DNA from: Gordonia sp049847105
Lineage (GTDB): Bacteria > Actinomycetota > Actinomycetes > Mycobacteriales > Mycobacteriaceae
NCBI RefSeq assembly: GCF_049847105.1
Contig: NZ_JBNCNS010000007.1
Coordinates: 124,001-188,000, forward strand
DNA length: 64,000 bases
Reading direction: 5' to 3'
Shown: positions 24,417 to 35,375 of the stretch, piece after piece
How the letters are laid out: every line of letters begins with the position of its first letter
Numbering within the stretch: position 1 is the stretch's first letter
Program-made: the position numbers and the translations under genes
The notes under the pieces: model-generated
What the model was told of the DNA's origin: nothing
Database searches by the model: none
What the model saw: only the letters and a program-made list of their open reading frames with translations

Positions 24417-25160
24417 CTATCTTGGCATGTCACGGTGGTCGGAGCGATGGCCGGGGTGCTGCCCGGTCCACGCATCGGTGAGGTCGTCGAGGGTGAGACC
24501 GACCAATGATTCGCGGAAGGTGCGCAGATTGCCGGAAGGCACCCGCGCCGCCGACGGGAGGACAAGCGTCGGACAACCGGCTGCGGTCGCCGAGATGGTG
24601 CCGGTCGGCGAGTCCTCGACGGCCAGGCATTCGTCGGGCGTCAGGCCGAGCAGTGCCGCCCCGCGCAGGTAGGGGTCCGGCGCGGGCTTCCCGACCGGGA
24701 CCTCGTCGCCGCAGACGGTCGCGGTGAACCGGTCGCGGCCCAGCGTCTCCAAGGCGGTGTCGGTCAGTTCGCGCACCGTGTTGGTGACCAACACCATCGG
24801 AAGTCCTGCCGCGGCCACCAGGTCCAGTGCCGCGGACGCGCCCGGTCGCCACGGCAGCCCGGCAGCGAAGAGTCCGGCGACGTGGTCCAGGAGCCACCGG
24901 TAGTCGCCGTTCCGGTCGCGGTCCGGTTCAGCGATGCCGGCGGCGTCGTAGACCTTCGTCATCGCATCGGGAAGTGAGTTGCCCAGCGTCGACTCCCGCA
25001 GAGCAGGCGACATCATGATGCCGTGCCGTAGGGCCAGGTCGGCCATCGCTATGTCCCACAACGGCTCGGAGTCGAGCAACGTGCCGTCCATGTCCCAGAG
25101 CACGGCGGCGGGACCCGATCGGGCGGCACGGGACGAGGACGCGGTCGGAGAGCTGTTCAC
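24417..25160 (-). CDS. HAD-superfamily phosphatase (beta-phosphoglucomutase-like)
   Basis: A 247-residue protein with all four HAD motifs: WDMDGTLLDSEP (nucleophile and acid Asp), VLVTNT (Thr), VGKPAPDPYLRGA (Lys) and LAVEDSPTG (Asp). The helical cap after motif I places it with the CbbY/phosphatase subgroup. The substrate is not evident; its position before hisE and hisG raises histidinol-phosphate or sugar-phosphate substrates as possibilities, without direct support. GTG 25160 overlaps the XRE-regulator stop (GTGA). Confidence 0.85.
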   Translation of the reverse strand: MNSSPTASSSRAARSGPAAVLWDMDGTLLDSEPLWDIAMADLALRHGIMMSPALRESTLGNSLPDAMTKVYDAAGIAEPDRDRNGDYRWLLDHVAGLFAAGLPWRPGASAALDLVAAAGLPMVLVTNTVRELTDTALETLGRDRFTATVCGDEVPVGKPAPDPYLRGAALLGLTPDECLAVEDSPTGTISATAAGCPTLVLPSAARVPSGNLRTFRESLVGLTLDDLTDAWTGQHPGHRSDHRDMPR

Positions 25161-25957
25161 CCCTGCATTCTCGCAACCGCCTCCTCGGTGACCTCGTCCG
25201 CCGGGTAGAACAGCTCGATGGTCATCTCCTCGAGTGTGATGTCGCGGGGTGTCCCGAAGGTGGTGAGTGTGGTGAAGAACGACAACACGTCGTCGCCCAG
25301 GCGCAGGGCGAACGGCACCAGCAGAGTCGGTTCGGCAGCACCCCGTCCCGTTGATCGCGGCGCGCGACGGTCGAGGTCGGCAACCGTGGAGTACTCCCCC
25401 ACCTCACGTTCGATGACGGCGAGGCGCGGATCGCCGGTGACGCGGACCAGCCGACGAAGAGTATCCATCAGGTACGACGCCCAGACGTCCAGATTCTCCG
25501 TCAGGCGGGCGAAGCCCTCGGGGTGCAGGGACGCACGGAACACGTTGAACGGCGGCCCCTGCAGGTGTGCCGGCAGCAGAGCGGCGAGCGATGCTGCGGT
25601 GTCGTTGGCCAACACGACATTCCAGCTCCGATCGAGCGCAAGACCCGGGTTGGGGTTGTGCGCGTCGAGAATTCGCTGGACGGACGCCCGAATGCGCCGC
25701 ATCGCCGCCGCATCGAGTGACTCCTCGGAGTAGCGCGGCGCGTGCCCGGCTGCGAGCAGGAGGGCGTTGCGTTCCCGCAGCGGGATGTCGAGCCGGGTGG
25801 ACAGCGCCTCGAGCAGCGCCGGGCTCGGACGTGACTTCCCGGTTTCGACGAAGCTCAGATGCCGCGGTGAGACACCGACGTCGTAGGCCAGGTCGAGCTG
25901 ACTGATCGACCGCTGCGAACGCCACTGCCGCAACATCGTTCCCGCATCGGCCGTCAT
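25157..25957 (-). CDS. XRE-family regulator with MmyB-like ligand-binding domain
   Basis: A 266-residue regulator. Residues 8-65 are a Cro/C1-type HTH (LRQWRSQRSISQLDLAYDVGVSPRHLSFVETG spans it). The rest is an MmyB-like, PAS-related domain that in this family binds a small lipid-like ligand (LALDRSWNVVLANDTAA, PPFNVFRASLHPEG, RRLVRVTGDPRLAVIEREVG, FFTTLTTFGTPRDITLEEMTIELFYPAD). It is divergent from an alpha/beta hydrolase, the usual arrangement with an oxidoreductase or hydrolase target. A perfect 17-bp palindrome lies between them. TAGGAT ends 7 nt before ATG 25957. Confidence 0.93.
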   Translation of the reverse strand: MTADAGTMLRQWRSQRSISQLDLAYDVGVSPRHLSFVETGKSRPSPALLEALSTRLDIPLRERNALLLAAGHAPRYSEESLDAAAMRRIRASVQRILDAHNPNPGLALDRSWNVVLANDTAASLAALLPAHLQGPPFNVFRASLHPEGFARLTENLDVWASYLMDTLRRLVRVTGDPRLAVIEREVGEYSTVADLDRRAPRSTGRGAAEPTLLVPFALRLGDDVLSFFTTLTTFGTPRDITLEEMTIELFYPADEVTEEAVARMQG

Positions 25958-25963
25958 GTGGCC

Positions 25964-25969
25964 ATCCTA
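25964..25969 (-). promoter_or_regulatory. Putative -10 hexamer for leaderless XRE-regulator transcript
   Basis: TAGGAT ends 7 nt before the regulator ATG. The operator palindrome begins 22 bp further upstream, next to where the -35 element should be. Confidence 0.5.
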
Positions 25970-25991
25970 GGGCCGGCCGGGATCGTATCCG

Positions 25992-26008
25992 ACTACCTCG
26001 GAGGTAGT
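25992..26008. promoter_or_regulatory. 17-bp operator palindrome of the XRE/MmyB regulator
   Basis: ACTACCTC-G-GAGGTAGT is a perfect dyad with one central base. It sits midway between the divergent regulator and hydrolase genes, so the regulator probably binds here to control both. The sequence is shown directly; binding is inferred. Confidence 0.8.
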
Positions 26009-26042
26009 GGATTCGCAGCGCGACGGCGAGCACGCTGCAGCC

Positions 26043-26891
26043 ATGAACCATGACACCACACCGAACGTGCTGATCTCCCCGGCGATGGCGGTGCCGTCGC
26101 GCTATTACCAACCGCTCGTCGACGCCTTCGCCCGGCACGGGTGGTTTGCGACAACAGTTCCGCGACGTGGGATCGACGCCGGCTCCGGCGCGCCATCACG
26201 GGACGAGGACTGGTCCTATGCCGACGAGGCCGACGATCTCGCCGTGGCGGTTCGTCGTGCGCGCGCCGAGACGCCCGATGCACCGGTCATGATCCTCGGG
26301 CACAGTTTGGGTGCCCAGCTGTGCGCGGTCCTCGGACGGCGTGGTGACGACGGCGCCCCGGACGTCATCGCCACGGTCGCGGCGTCGGTCCCCTATTTCC
26401 GTCACTACGGGCGCGGCGGTGTGGTGGAGTGGTGCACCGCGGCAGCCGTCCCCATCGTCACCGCAGCGTTCGGCTACTGGCCCACCCCGGGATTCGGCGC
26501 CCCCGCGCCTCGAACGCTGATGCGGGAGTGGGCTCGCATGGTCCGCACCGGACGCACCCCGTTCGACGATGGCGATCCGATCGAGATCCCCACGCTCGCA
26601 GTCCGCCTCGACGGCGACCGCCTGGTGACCGCGCAAGCGGCCGAACGCTTCGAGCGAGCCTTTCATCCGGCCGCCCGCACCGCCTGGACCTATTCGGCAG
26701 ACCACTGCCCGCCCGGTGGGTCGGTGGGCCACGTGCAGTGGGCCCGGACACCGGAAGCCGTGGTCGATCGCATCGTCGCCTGGTGGACGGCTCATCCCAC
26801 CGAGGAGGTCACCCGCAACCGCCCACGCCGGAATGTGTCGGTCACGGCGACGACGACACCGAGCGCGGCCAAACCCATCATCGACGCGTAG
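26043..26891 (+). CDS. Alpha/beta hydrolase
   Basis: A 282-residue protein from ATG 26043. The nucleophile elbow is GHSLG (ILGHSLGAQLCAV), a catalytic Asp candidate lies in AVRLDGDRLVTAQAAERF, and the His in the C-terminal SVGHVQWAR. It resembles serine esterases of the COG4757 type. The substrate is unknown; being divergent from an MmyB-type regulator it may handle a lipid or fatty-acid-derived compound that is also the inducer. The last 100 bp overlap the end of the glycosyltransferase gene on the opposite strand, and the final 30 residues look disordered. Confidence 0.82.
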   Translation: MNHDTTPNVLISPAMAVPSRYYQPLVDAFARHGWFATTVPRRGIDAGSGAPSRDEDWSYADEADDLAVAVRRARAETPDAPVMILGHSLGAQLCAVLGRRGDDGAPDVIATVAASVPYFRHYGRGGVVEWCTAAAVPIVTAAFGYWPTPGFGAPAPRTLMREWARMVRTGRTPFDDGDPIEIPTLAVRLDGDRLVTAQAAERFERAFHPAARTAWTYSADHCPPGGSVGHVQWARTPEAVVDRIVAWWTAHPTEEVTRNRPRRNVSVTATTTPSAAKPIIDA

Positions 26892-28282
26892 ATCGACAGC
26901 GCGGTATAGCCACGACCCGAGCTGTAGCCGCCGCCACGCCCGCCAGGGCCGCCACCCTGCGGGGCGCCACCGCCGGCGCCGTGACCCGATTCCGGAGCGC
27001 CGCCGGAGTCACTGCCGCCGGTGCCGCCAACTGGGCCGCGGCCGCCAGAGCCCGGGCCGCCGCCTTGACCACCCTGACCCCCCTGGCCGAACTGGCGTCC
27101 TTGTCCACCACCCGGCGCGCCTCCGTGCCCACCGCCGCCGCCCGGGCCGCCCATCCCCTGTCCCTGGTCGCCGGTCAGCGAGGAGTGGTAGACACCGATC
27201 GCGGCTGCCTGGATGAGGATCGGGATCAGCACAAAGCGAAGCGGCAGGTAGAAGGCCATGACCACACTCAGGACCTCAGCCGTGAAGAAGTAGCGATCGT
27301 GCATTGCCGGGAGCAGGAACGGAACGATCACCGAGGAGGCGGTCGCGACGACCAGGATCGAGGTCGGGGTCACCTCGGGCTTCTTCCACACCGACCAGGC
27401 CAGGAACACCACGATGACCGTGGCAGCAGCAGCGATGCCGAGATGGGCCAGCCAGGTGGCGTCACCGGAGATCGGGATCAGTTGGTACAGATTCGCGGCA
27501 CCCAGGGTCAACTGCTGATAACTGTCGGTCTGATCCAGATACACCGACAGTGCGGTCTGCCACGGGGCGCCCGCGATGAGCGCCGGGACGTCGAGCAGCA
27601 GGTAGACCACCGGGATGGCCGCCAACGTGTACCACGGCACCCGGCGCCGGAGCAGCAGCCAGGCCAGCACCGGCAGCACGAAGACGGCCTGCAACTTGAA
27701 CGAGATGGCCAGTCCGAACAGGACGCATGCCCAGAGCGAGTTCCAGCGGTGCGACCCATGCTGCGCTCTCATGAGGAAGTACACGCCGCCGAGCGCGAAC
27801 GCCGAGTAGATGGCGTCGGCCTGGCCCCAATAGGCACTGTTGGCGATCACCGACGGCAACAGAACCATCACCGCGAACGCCAAGGCGCGCAACCAGAATC
27901 GCTCGGTCCGGAGACCGACGATGCGGTACGCGAAGAACCCGAGCAGGAAATCGAAGAGGATCGAGATCGCCTTGATACCCGCCAGCGGCGGGATGTGAAG
28001 GGCGGTGAGTATCCAGATCAGATAGAGGTACGGATAGTTGTAGTCGGCGAACTTCTCACGGAAGGCGCCGAAGCCCTGCGCGTCGAGGGTGTCGTACCAA
28101 CGGCTGAGAAACGCTCGATAATCGAGGGTCTCGACGTCGAGGAATCGGTATCGGATTCCGATGGCGACGGCGATGATCGCGCCGAGCACGAGCCACCGCA
28201 TCCAGCGCGGTGTCCCGGTGACGGCATGCGACTCGGGTGTGTCGTCGAGTGCAGGCGTGAGGGCACGGGCAGCCAAGGTCAT
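26792..28282 (-). CDS. GT-C-like integral membrane glycosyltransferase with glycine-rich loop
   Basis: A 496-residue protein from ATG 28282; GTG codons at 28288 and 28291 are alternatives and no ribosome site is clear. About ten membrane helices precede a loop of roughly 85 residues (about residues 370-455) that is nearly all Gly with Gln, Ser, Pro and Arg, then one more helix (LSIYASMMGLAALGVVVAV). The first periplasmic loop carries acidic residues (FLDVETLDYRAFLSRWYD), as in polyprenyl-phosphate-sugar-dependent GT-C enzymes; the motif NSAYWGQADAIY also fits that group. Likely role: adding a mannose or similar sugar outside the membrane. Acceptor unknown. Confidence 0.72.
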   Translation of the reverse strand: MTLAARALTPALDDTPESHAVTGTPRWMRWLVLGAIIAVAIGIRYRFLDVETLDYRAFLSRWYDTLDAQGFGAFREKFADYNYPYLYLIWILTALHIPPLAGIKAISILFDFLLGFFAYRIVGLRTERFWLRALAFAVMVLLPSVIANSAYWGQADAIYSAFALGGVYFLMRAQHGSHRWNSLWACVLFGLAISFKLQAVFVLPVLAWLLLRRRVPWYTLAAIPVVYLLLDVPALIAGAPWQTALSVYLDQTDSYQQLTLGAANLYQLIPISGDATWLAHLGIAAAATVIVVFLAWSVWKKPEVTPTSILVVATASSVIVPFLLPAMHDRYFFTAEVLSVVMAFYLPLRFVLIPILIQAAAIGVYHSSLTGDQGQGMGGPGGGGGHGGAPGGGQGRQFGQGGQGGQGGGPGSGGRGPVGGTGGSDSGGAPESGHGAGGGAPQGGGPGGRGGGYSSGRGYTALSIYASMMGLAALGVVVAVTDTFRRGRLRVTSSVG

Positions 28283-28392
28283 GGTCACCACTGTGGGTGG
28301 CGAAGCTGTATACCCGGTGTCAGCCGGCTGGGAGGTTCACGCGGACTCGCCCAAGCCGGATCATCCGTCTCGAATCGGCGACACCGGAACGT

Positions 28393-29856
28393 TCACGGGG
28401 CGGTCGTCGCGACGATCTGCTCCCGGGTCCGCTCGGCGGTCGCAGCCGCCCAGCGACCCGTCGACACGAAGCCGACGATGATGATCCCGACACCGCACAA
28501 CGCCATGAGGATCCACGCCGGATGCGACGCCGCAGCCAGTCCGTCGGAGACCGGACCGTCGATGCCGGCGAACGCGACGGCGCCGAAGATCGCGACGCCC
28601 AACGAGATCCCGACCTGTCGGCTGGTCGAGGCGATCGCCGACGCGACGCCGGCCTGCGACCGTGGCATACCCGAGACGGCCGCGTTGGTGATGGGGGCGT
28701 TGACCAATCCCATGCCCACCCCGAGGAACAGGTACGCGACGCCGAGGTACCACATGCTGGTGTCGTGGCCGGCCTGCGTCAGCATCACGCCGCTCGCCAG
28801 GACCATCACACCGGCACCGACCATCGGCACACGAGCGCCGCGATCGCCCACCAGCCGGCCCGACAGCGGCGAGAACACCGCGTTCGCCACCGCCATCGGC
28901 AGTGTCATCAACCCGGCCTGTAGTGGGCTCAACCCGCGGACCTGCTGCAGGTAGAGGGTGTTGAGAAACAGGAATCCGCCCATAGCGCTGAACGCGAGGA
29001 CGGCGCCGATCACCGAACTGCTGAACGGGACGCTGTGGAAGAAGCGAAGGTCCAGGAGCGGCTCATGCCTGCGCGATTCGACGACCAGGAACAAGAGGAG
29101 CGCGACGATCGCGATCGCGAATGCGCCGACGACCAGACCGGAGTCCCATCCGAGACCGCGGCCCTCGATGATGCCGTAGGTGAGGGTGGCGAGGAAGACG
29201 AGGATCAAGAACTGACCCGCAGGATCGGGCCTGCGCGCACGGGCCGCCTTCGACTCCGGCACCAGGATCGCGGTGAGGATGCACGCGGCGACGCAGACCG
29301 GGACGTTCAGCCAGAAGATCGCCTCCCAGCCGATACCGTCGACCAGCGCACCGCCGACGAGTGGGCCGAGTGCCATGCTCACGCCGATCGCGGTGCCCCA
29401 CATGCCGATCGCCCGTGCCCTCTCTTTCGGCTCGGTGAAGGTGTTGGTGATGATCGACATCGCGACGGGGTTCATCATCGCTCCGCCGATCGCCTGGAGC
29501 ATGCGCGCACCGATGAGCATCTCGGGCGACACGGCCAAGGAGCAGAGGATGGAACCGAGGCCGAAGACGGTGAGCCCCACCTGGAAGACTCGTTTGCGAC
29601 CCAGTCGATCGCCCAACGATCCACCCAGCATCAGCAGGCTGGCGAGCACCAGCGTGTAGGCGTCGATCACCCATTGCAGCTGGGACGCCGTCGCGCCGAG
29701 GTCGGAGCCGATCGCCGGCAGGGCCACGTTCACACCGGATGTGTCGATCCCCACGATGAAGAGGCTCAGACAGCACGTCGCCAGGATCGCCATGCGGCGG
29801 CGCGTGCCGAGCTCGGAGATGTCCGCCACGGGTCCGGACATGGTCGGGATGTTCAT
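28393..29856 (-). CDS. MFS drug efflux transporter (DHA2/EmrB-QacA type)
   Basis: A 487-residue transporter with 14 predicted helices. Motif A (GGSLGDRLGRKRVF), the substrate-side motif D1 (GIDTSGVNVALPAI) and motif C (GTAIGVSMALGPLVGG) are all present, as in proton-driven multidrug exporters. The start overlaps the MarR-regulator stop as ATGA, so the two are coupled and the regulator probably represses the pair until a substrate binds. A 101-bp gap follows before the glycosyltransferase start; nothing is seen in it. Confidence 0.92.
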   Translation of the reverse strand: MNIPTMSGPVADISELGTRRRMAILATCCLSLFIVGIDTSGVNVALPAIGSDLGATASQLQWVIDAYTLVLASLLMLGGSLGDRLGRKRVFQVGLTVFGLGSILCSLAVSPEMLIGARMLQAIGGAMMNPVAMSIITNTFTEPKERARAIGMWGTAIGVSMALGPLVGGALVDGIGWEAIFWLNVPVCVAACILTAILVPESKAARARRPDPAGQFLILVFLATLTYGIIEGRGLGWDSGLVVGAFAIAIVALLLFLVVESRRHEPLLDLRFFHSVPFSSSVIGAVLAFSAMGGFLFLNTLYLQQVRGLSPLQAGLMTLPMAVANAVFSPLSGRLVGDRGARVPMVGAGVMVLASGVMLTQAGHDTSMWYLGVAYLFLGVGMGLVNAPITNAAVSGMPRSQAGVASAIASTSRQVGISLGVAIFGAVAFAGIDGPVSDGLAAASHPAWILMALCGVGIIIVGFVSTGRWAAATAERTREQIVATTAP

Positions 29857-30317
29857 GATTCGGCTGCCTCCCGGAGGGCGTCCAGTAGTGAGCCCAGATC
29901 GCGCAGCTGCTCGTCGGCGAGCGAGGCGAACATCCGCGGCGCGATGGCAGGGTCGGCGATCACCGAGTCGACGATCCGGCGACCGTCATCGGTGATGGTG
30001 ACCACCTTGTACCGCCGGTCGGTGGGATGGGACTCGCGCGTGACCAGCCCCCGGTCGACCAGGTCGTTGACGATTCCACTGGTCGCCGGCGCATCGATTC
30101 CGAGTCGCCTGGCCAGATCACTCTGGGTCAGGTCACGCACGGCGATCCGGCGCAACGCACGGAATCGACTGAACGGCATGTCGACGCGTGCGTCGATCCG
30201 GGCGCGCGACTCGACGGCGTGGTCGCGGACGAGGCTGTTCATCGCGAACCAGAGTTCGGTGGCCGTCGGTACGGCCGTCTCCGAACCACCGCGTTTCCGC
30301 GAATCAGTTGTACTCAT
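29853..30317 (-). CDS. MarR-family transcriptional regulator
   Basis: A 154-residue regulator starting at ATG 30317 (MSTTDSRKRGG). The winged helix is LTQSDLARRLGIDAPATSGIVNDLVDRGLVTRESHPTDRR (residues about 61-100), with the wing DRRYKVVTITDDGRR, flanked by dimerisation helices. A TTG start at 30338 would be possible but would lie inside the operator. No Shine-Dalgarno is present; TACAAT ends 7 nt before ATG, so the message is probably leaderless. A 37-bp inverted repeat covers the -10 and the start codon. Confidence 0.9.
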   Translation of the reverse strand: MSTTDSRKRGGSETAVPTATELWFAMNSLVRDHAVESRARIDARVDMPFSRFRALRRIAVRDLTQSDLARRLGIDAPATSGIVNDLVDRGLVTRESHPTDRRYKVVTITDDGRRIVDSVIADPAIAPRMFASLADEQLRDLGSLLDALREAAES

Positions 30318-30341
30318 ACAACGATTGTATGCGTACAACTG
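30305..30341. promoter_or_regulatory. MarR operator covering promoter and start codon
   Basis: Arms cagttgtactcatacaa (30305-30321) and ttgtatgcgtacaactg (30325-30341) are inverted with one mismatch and a 3-bp spacer. The repeat overlaps the -10 hexamer, the ATG and the first four codons of the regulator gene, an ideal site for autorepression. Confidence 0.85.
30324..30329 (-). promoter_or_regulatory. -10 hexamer for leaderless MarR-MFS transcript
   Basis: TACAAT on the minus strand ends 7 nt before ATG 30317 and lies inside the operator. Confidence 0.6.
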
Positions 30342-30395
30342 TCTTGCACGCCAGCTCGCCGGCGCGTCCGCCTGTCTTTCGCTTCGCGACTCAGG

Positions 30396-33980
<3,585 letters not shown>

Positions 33981-33987
33981 GGTTGTC

Positions 33988-33993
33988 AGCGTA
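33988..33993 (-). promoter_or_regulatory. Putative -10 hexamer for metH
   Basis: TACGCT on the minus strand ends 8 nt before the metH ATG. Confidence 0.4.
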
Positions 33994-34019
33994 GTTCGCC
34001 CTCTCTCGGGGTTCGGTCG

Positions 34020-34025
34020 TAGGCT
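34020..34025 (+). promoter_or_regulatory. Putative -10 hexamer for leaderless PAC2 transcript
   Basis: TAGGCT ends 7 nt before GTG 34032; no Shine-Dalgarno is seen. Confidence 0.5.
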
Positions 34026-34031
34026 GGTTCA

Positions 34032-34931
34032 GTGAACGCTGAGCAGAGGTCGAACCTTCCCCAGCTGCGCAAGCCCATCCTGTTGGCCGCCTTCGAGGGG
34101 TGGAATGACGCGGGGGACGCTGCCAGCAGCGCGATCGAGCATCTGGCGCTCACCTGGGATGCCGTTCCACTCGCCGACATCGACTCCGAGGACTACTACG
34201 ACTTCCAGGTGAACCGACCCACGGTCAAGCAGATCGACGGGGTCACCCGACGGATCGACTGGCCCACCACGTCCATTTCCTATTGCACCCCCCAAGGTGC
34301 GGACCGTGACATCGTACTCGTTCGCGGCATCGAGCCGAACATGCGCTGGCGGGCATTCTGCGCAGAGATCGTGGACCTCGCTCGACAACTGGATGTGGAG
34401 ACGACAGTCATGCTCGGCGCTCTCCTCGCCGACACGCCTCACACGCGTCCTGTTCCGGTGACCGGAACCGCTTACAGCAGTGAGTCGGCCGCGCAGTTCA
34501 ACCTCGCGGAGAGCCGCTACGAGGGCCCCACCGGGATCACGGGCGTACTCCAGGACCTGTTCGTCCAGGCGGGGCTGCCGGCGGTGTCGTTCTGGGCCGC
34601 GGTGCCCCATTACGTCTCCACTCCCCCGAACCCGAAGGCGACGGTGGCACTGCTGAACCGTGTCGAGGAGGTCCTCGATGTGGAGGTGCCGCTGGCGACG
34701 TTGCCCGAGCAGGCCGAGGAGTGGGAACGTGCGGTCACCGAGATGACCGAGGACGACGAGGAGATCGCCGATTATGTGCGCGGGCTCGAAGAGCGCGGCG
34801 ACGCCGAACTCGACGCCGATGACGTGATGGCCAAGATCGACGGGGACGCCCTCGCCGCCGAATTCGAGCGCTACCTCAAGCGTCGCGGACCGGGCGGGGC
34901 CGGACGCGGCCAGGGATCGTTCGGGAGCTGA
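34032..34931 (+). CDS. PAC2-family (proteasome-assembly-chaperone-like) protein
   Basis: A 299-residue protein with the PAC2 fold, known from eukaryotic proteasome assembly chaperones: LRKPILLAAFEGWNDAGDAASSAIEHL at the start, then DIVLVRGIEPNMRWRAF, and GITGVLQDLFVQAGLPAVSFWAAVPHYV with the typical PHY motif. In M. tuberculosis the equivalent is Rv2125. Its role in bacteria is not established, and although it lies in the wider proteasome neighbourhood a function there is not shown. The C-terminal 80 residues are acidic and end in a Gly/Arg tail. Confidence 0.88.
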   Translation: MNAEQRSNLPQLRKPILLAAFEGWNDAGDAASSAIEHLALTWDAVPLADIDSEDYYDFQVNRPTVKQIDGVTRRIDWPTTSISYCTPQGADRDIVLVRGIEPNMRWRAFCAEIVDLARQLDVETTVMLGALLADTPHTRPVPVTGTAYSSESAAQFNLAESRYEGPTGITGVLQDLFVQAGLPAVSFWAAVPHYVSTPPNPKATVALLNRVEEVLDVEVPLATLPEQAEEWERAVTEMTEDDEEIADYVRGLEERGDAELDADDVMAKIDGDALAAEFERYLKRRGPGGAGRGQGSFGS

Positions 34932-34954
34932 GAGCGAACAGGCCGGCTCTCAGC
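34927..34954. terminator. Bidirectional hairpin spanning two convergent stop codons
   Basis: Arms gctgagagc (34927-34935) and gctctcagc (34946-34954), 10-nt loop. The left arm contains the PAC2 TGA and the right arm the stop of the convergent small gene. Confidence 0.65.
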
Positions 34955-35258
34955 CGATCCTCTCGATCGACACGACCGGGGTCGTGATTCGCCACGTGCG
35001 CACGTCCGGGTCATCGGCGGCCCGGACCCAGAACTGGGCGGATTCGCCGATCCGGCAGGACTTCACGCCCAGGAGCGGGATGTCCTCGGAATCGCGACGC
35101 AGCCGACTGACGGCCCATTCGTCACTCTCCGTGCCACCCACCCCCGGCGCCCTGAGCAACGTCATGTCTTCGAAGTCCAGCAGGTAGGTCGATGTGCGGG
35201 TCACCACCGTCCACACCCCGGCAGTGGTGTCGGGATCGATTTGCTGAGCGCGTGCCAC
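34950..35258 (-). CDS. Conserved hypothetical protein
   Basis: A 102-residue protein from GTG 35258 that I do not recognise. It looks like a compact beta-rich domain (TTAGVWTVVTRTSTYLLDFEDMTLLRAPG, CRIGESAQFWVRAADDPDVRTWRITTPVVSIERI) without signal peptide or membrane helix. Two strands ending in SIERIG at the C-terminus resemble a small beta barrel. It is convergent with the PAC2 gene and lies downstream of mshC on the same strand, separated by 117 bp that carries a tandem repeat. Confidence 0.65.
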   Translation of the reverse strand: MARAQQIDPDTTAGVWTVVTRTSTYLLDFEDMTLLRAPGVGGTESDEWAVSRLRRDSEDIPLLGVKSCRIGESAQFWVRAADDPDVRTWRITTPVVSIERIG

Positions 35259-35316
35259 GGAAGAACTGTACCGATCCCGTTTCCGACCTTCGCGACGACG
35301 TCGGGTGGTTCTCCCC

Positions 35317-35362
35317 GGACTCGTGCTGCCCCGGACTCCTGCTGCCCGGACTCCTGCTGCCC
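35317..35362. repeat. 15/16-bp tandem repeat between mshC and a small gene
   Basis: Three copies of ggactc(c/g)tgctgccc at 35317-35332 (one extra C), 35333-35347 and 35348-35362, immediately downstream of mshC. Confidence 0.85.
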
Positions 35363-35375
35363 CTGACTTGTTCGG

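Noticed and set aside
26429..28954. An 841-codon plus-strand open frame opposite the glycosyltransferase and MFS genes
   Set aside because: It is composed of His/Arg/Asp-rich sequence with no domain and spans two convincing membrane-protein genes on the other strand.
33981..34031. Cobalamin riboswitch before metH
   Set aside because: Only 51 bp separate the divergent starts, far too short, and no B12-box sequence is present.
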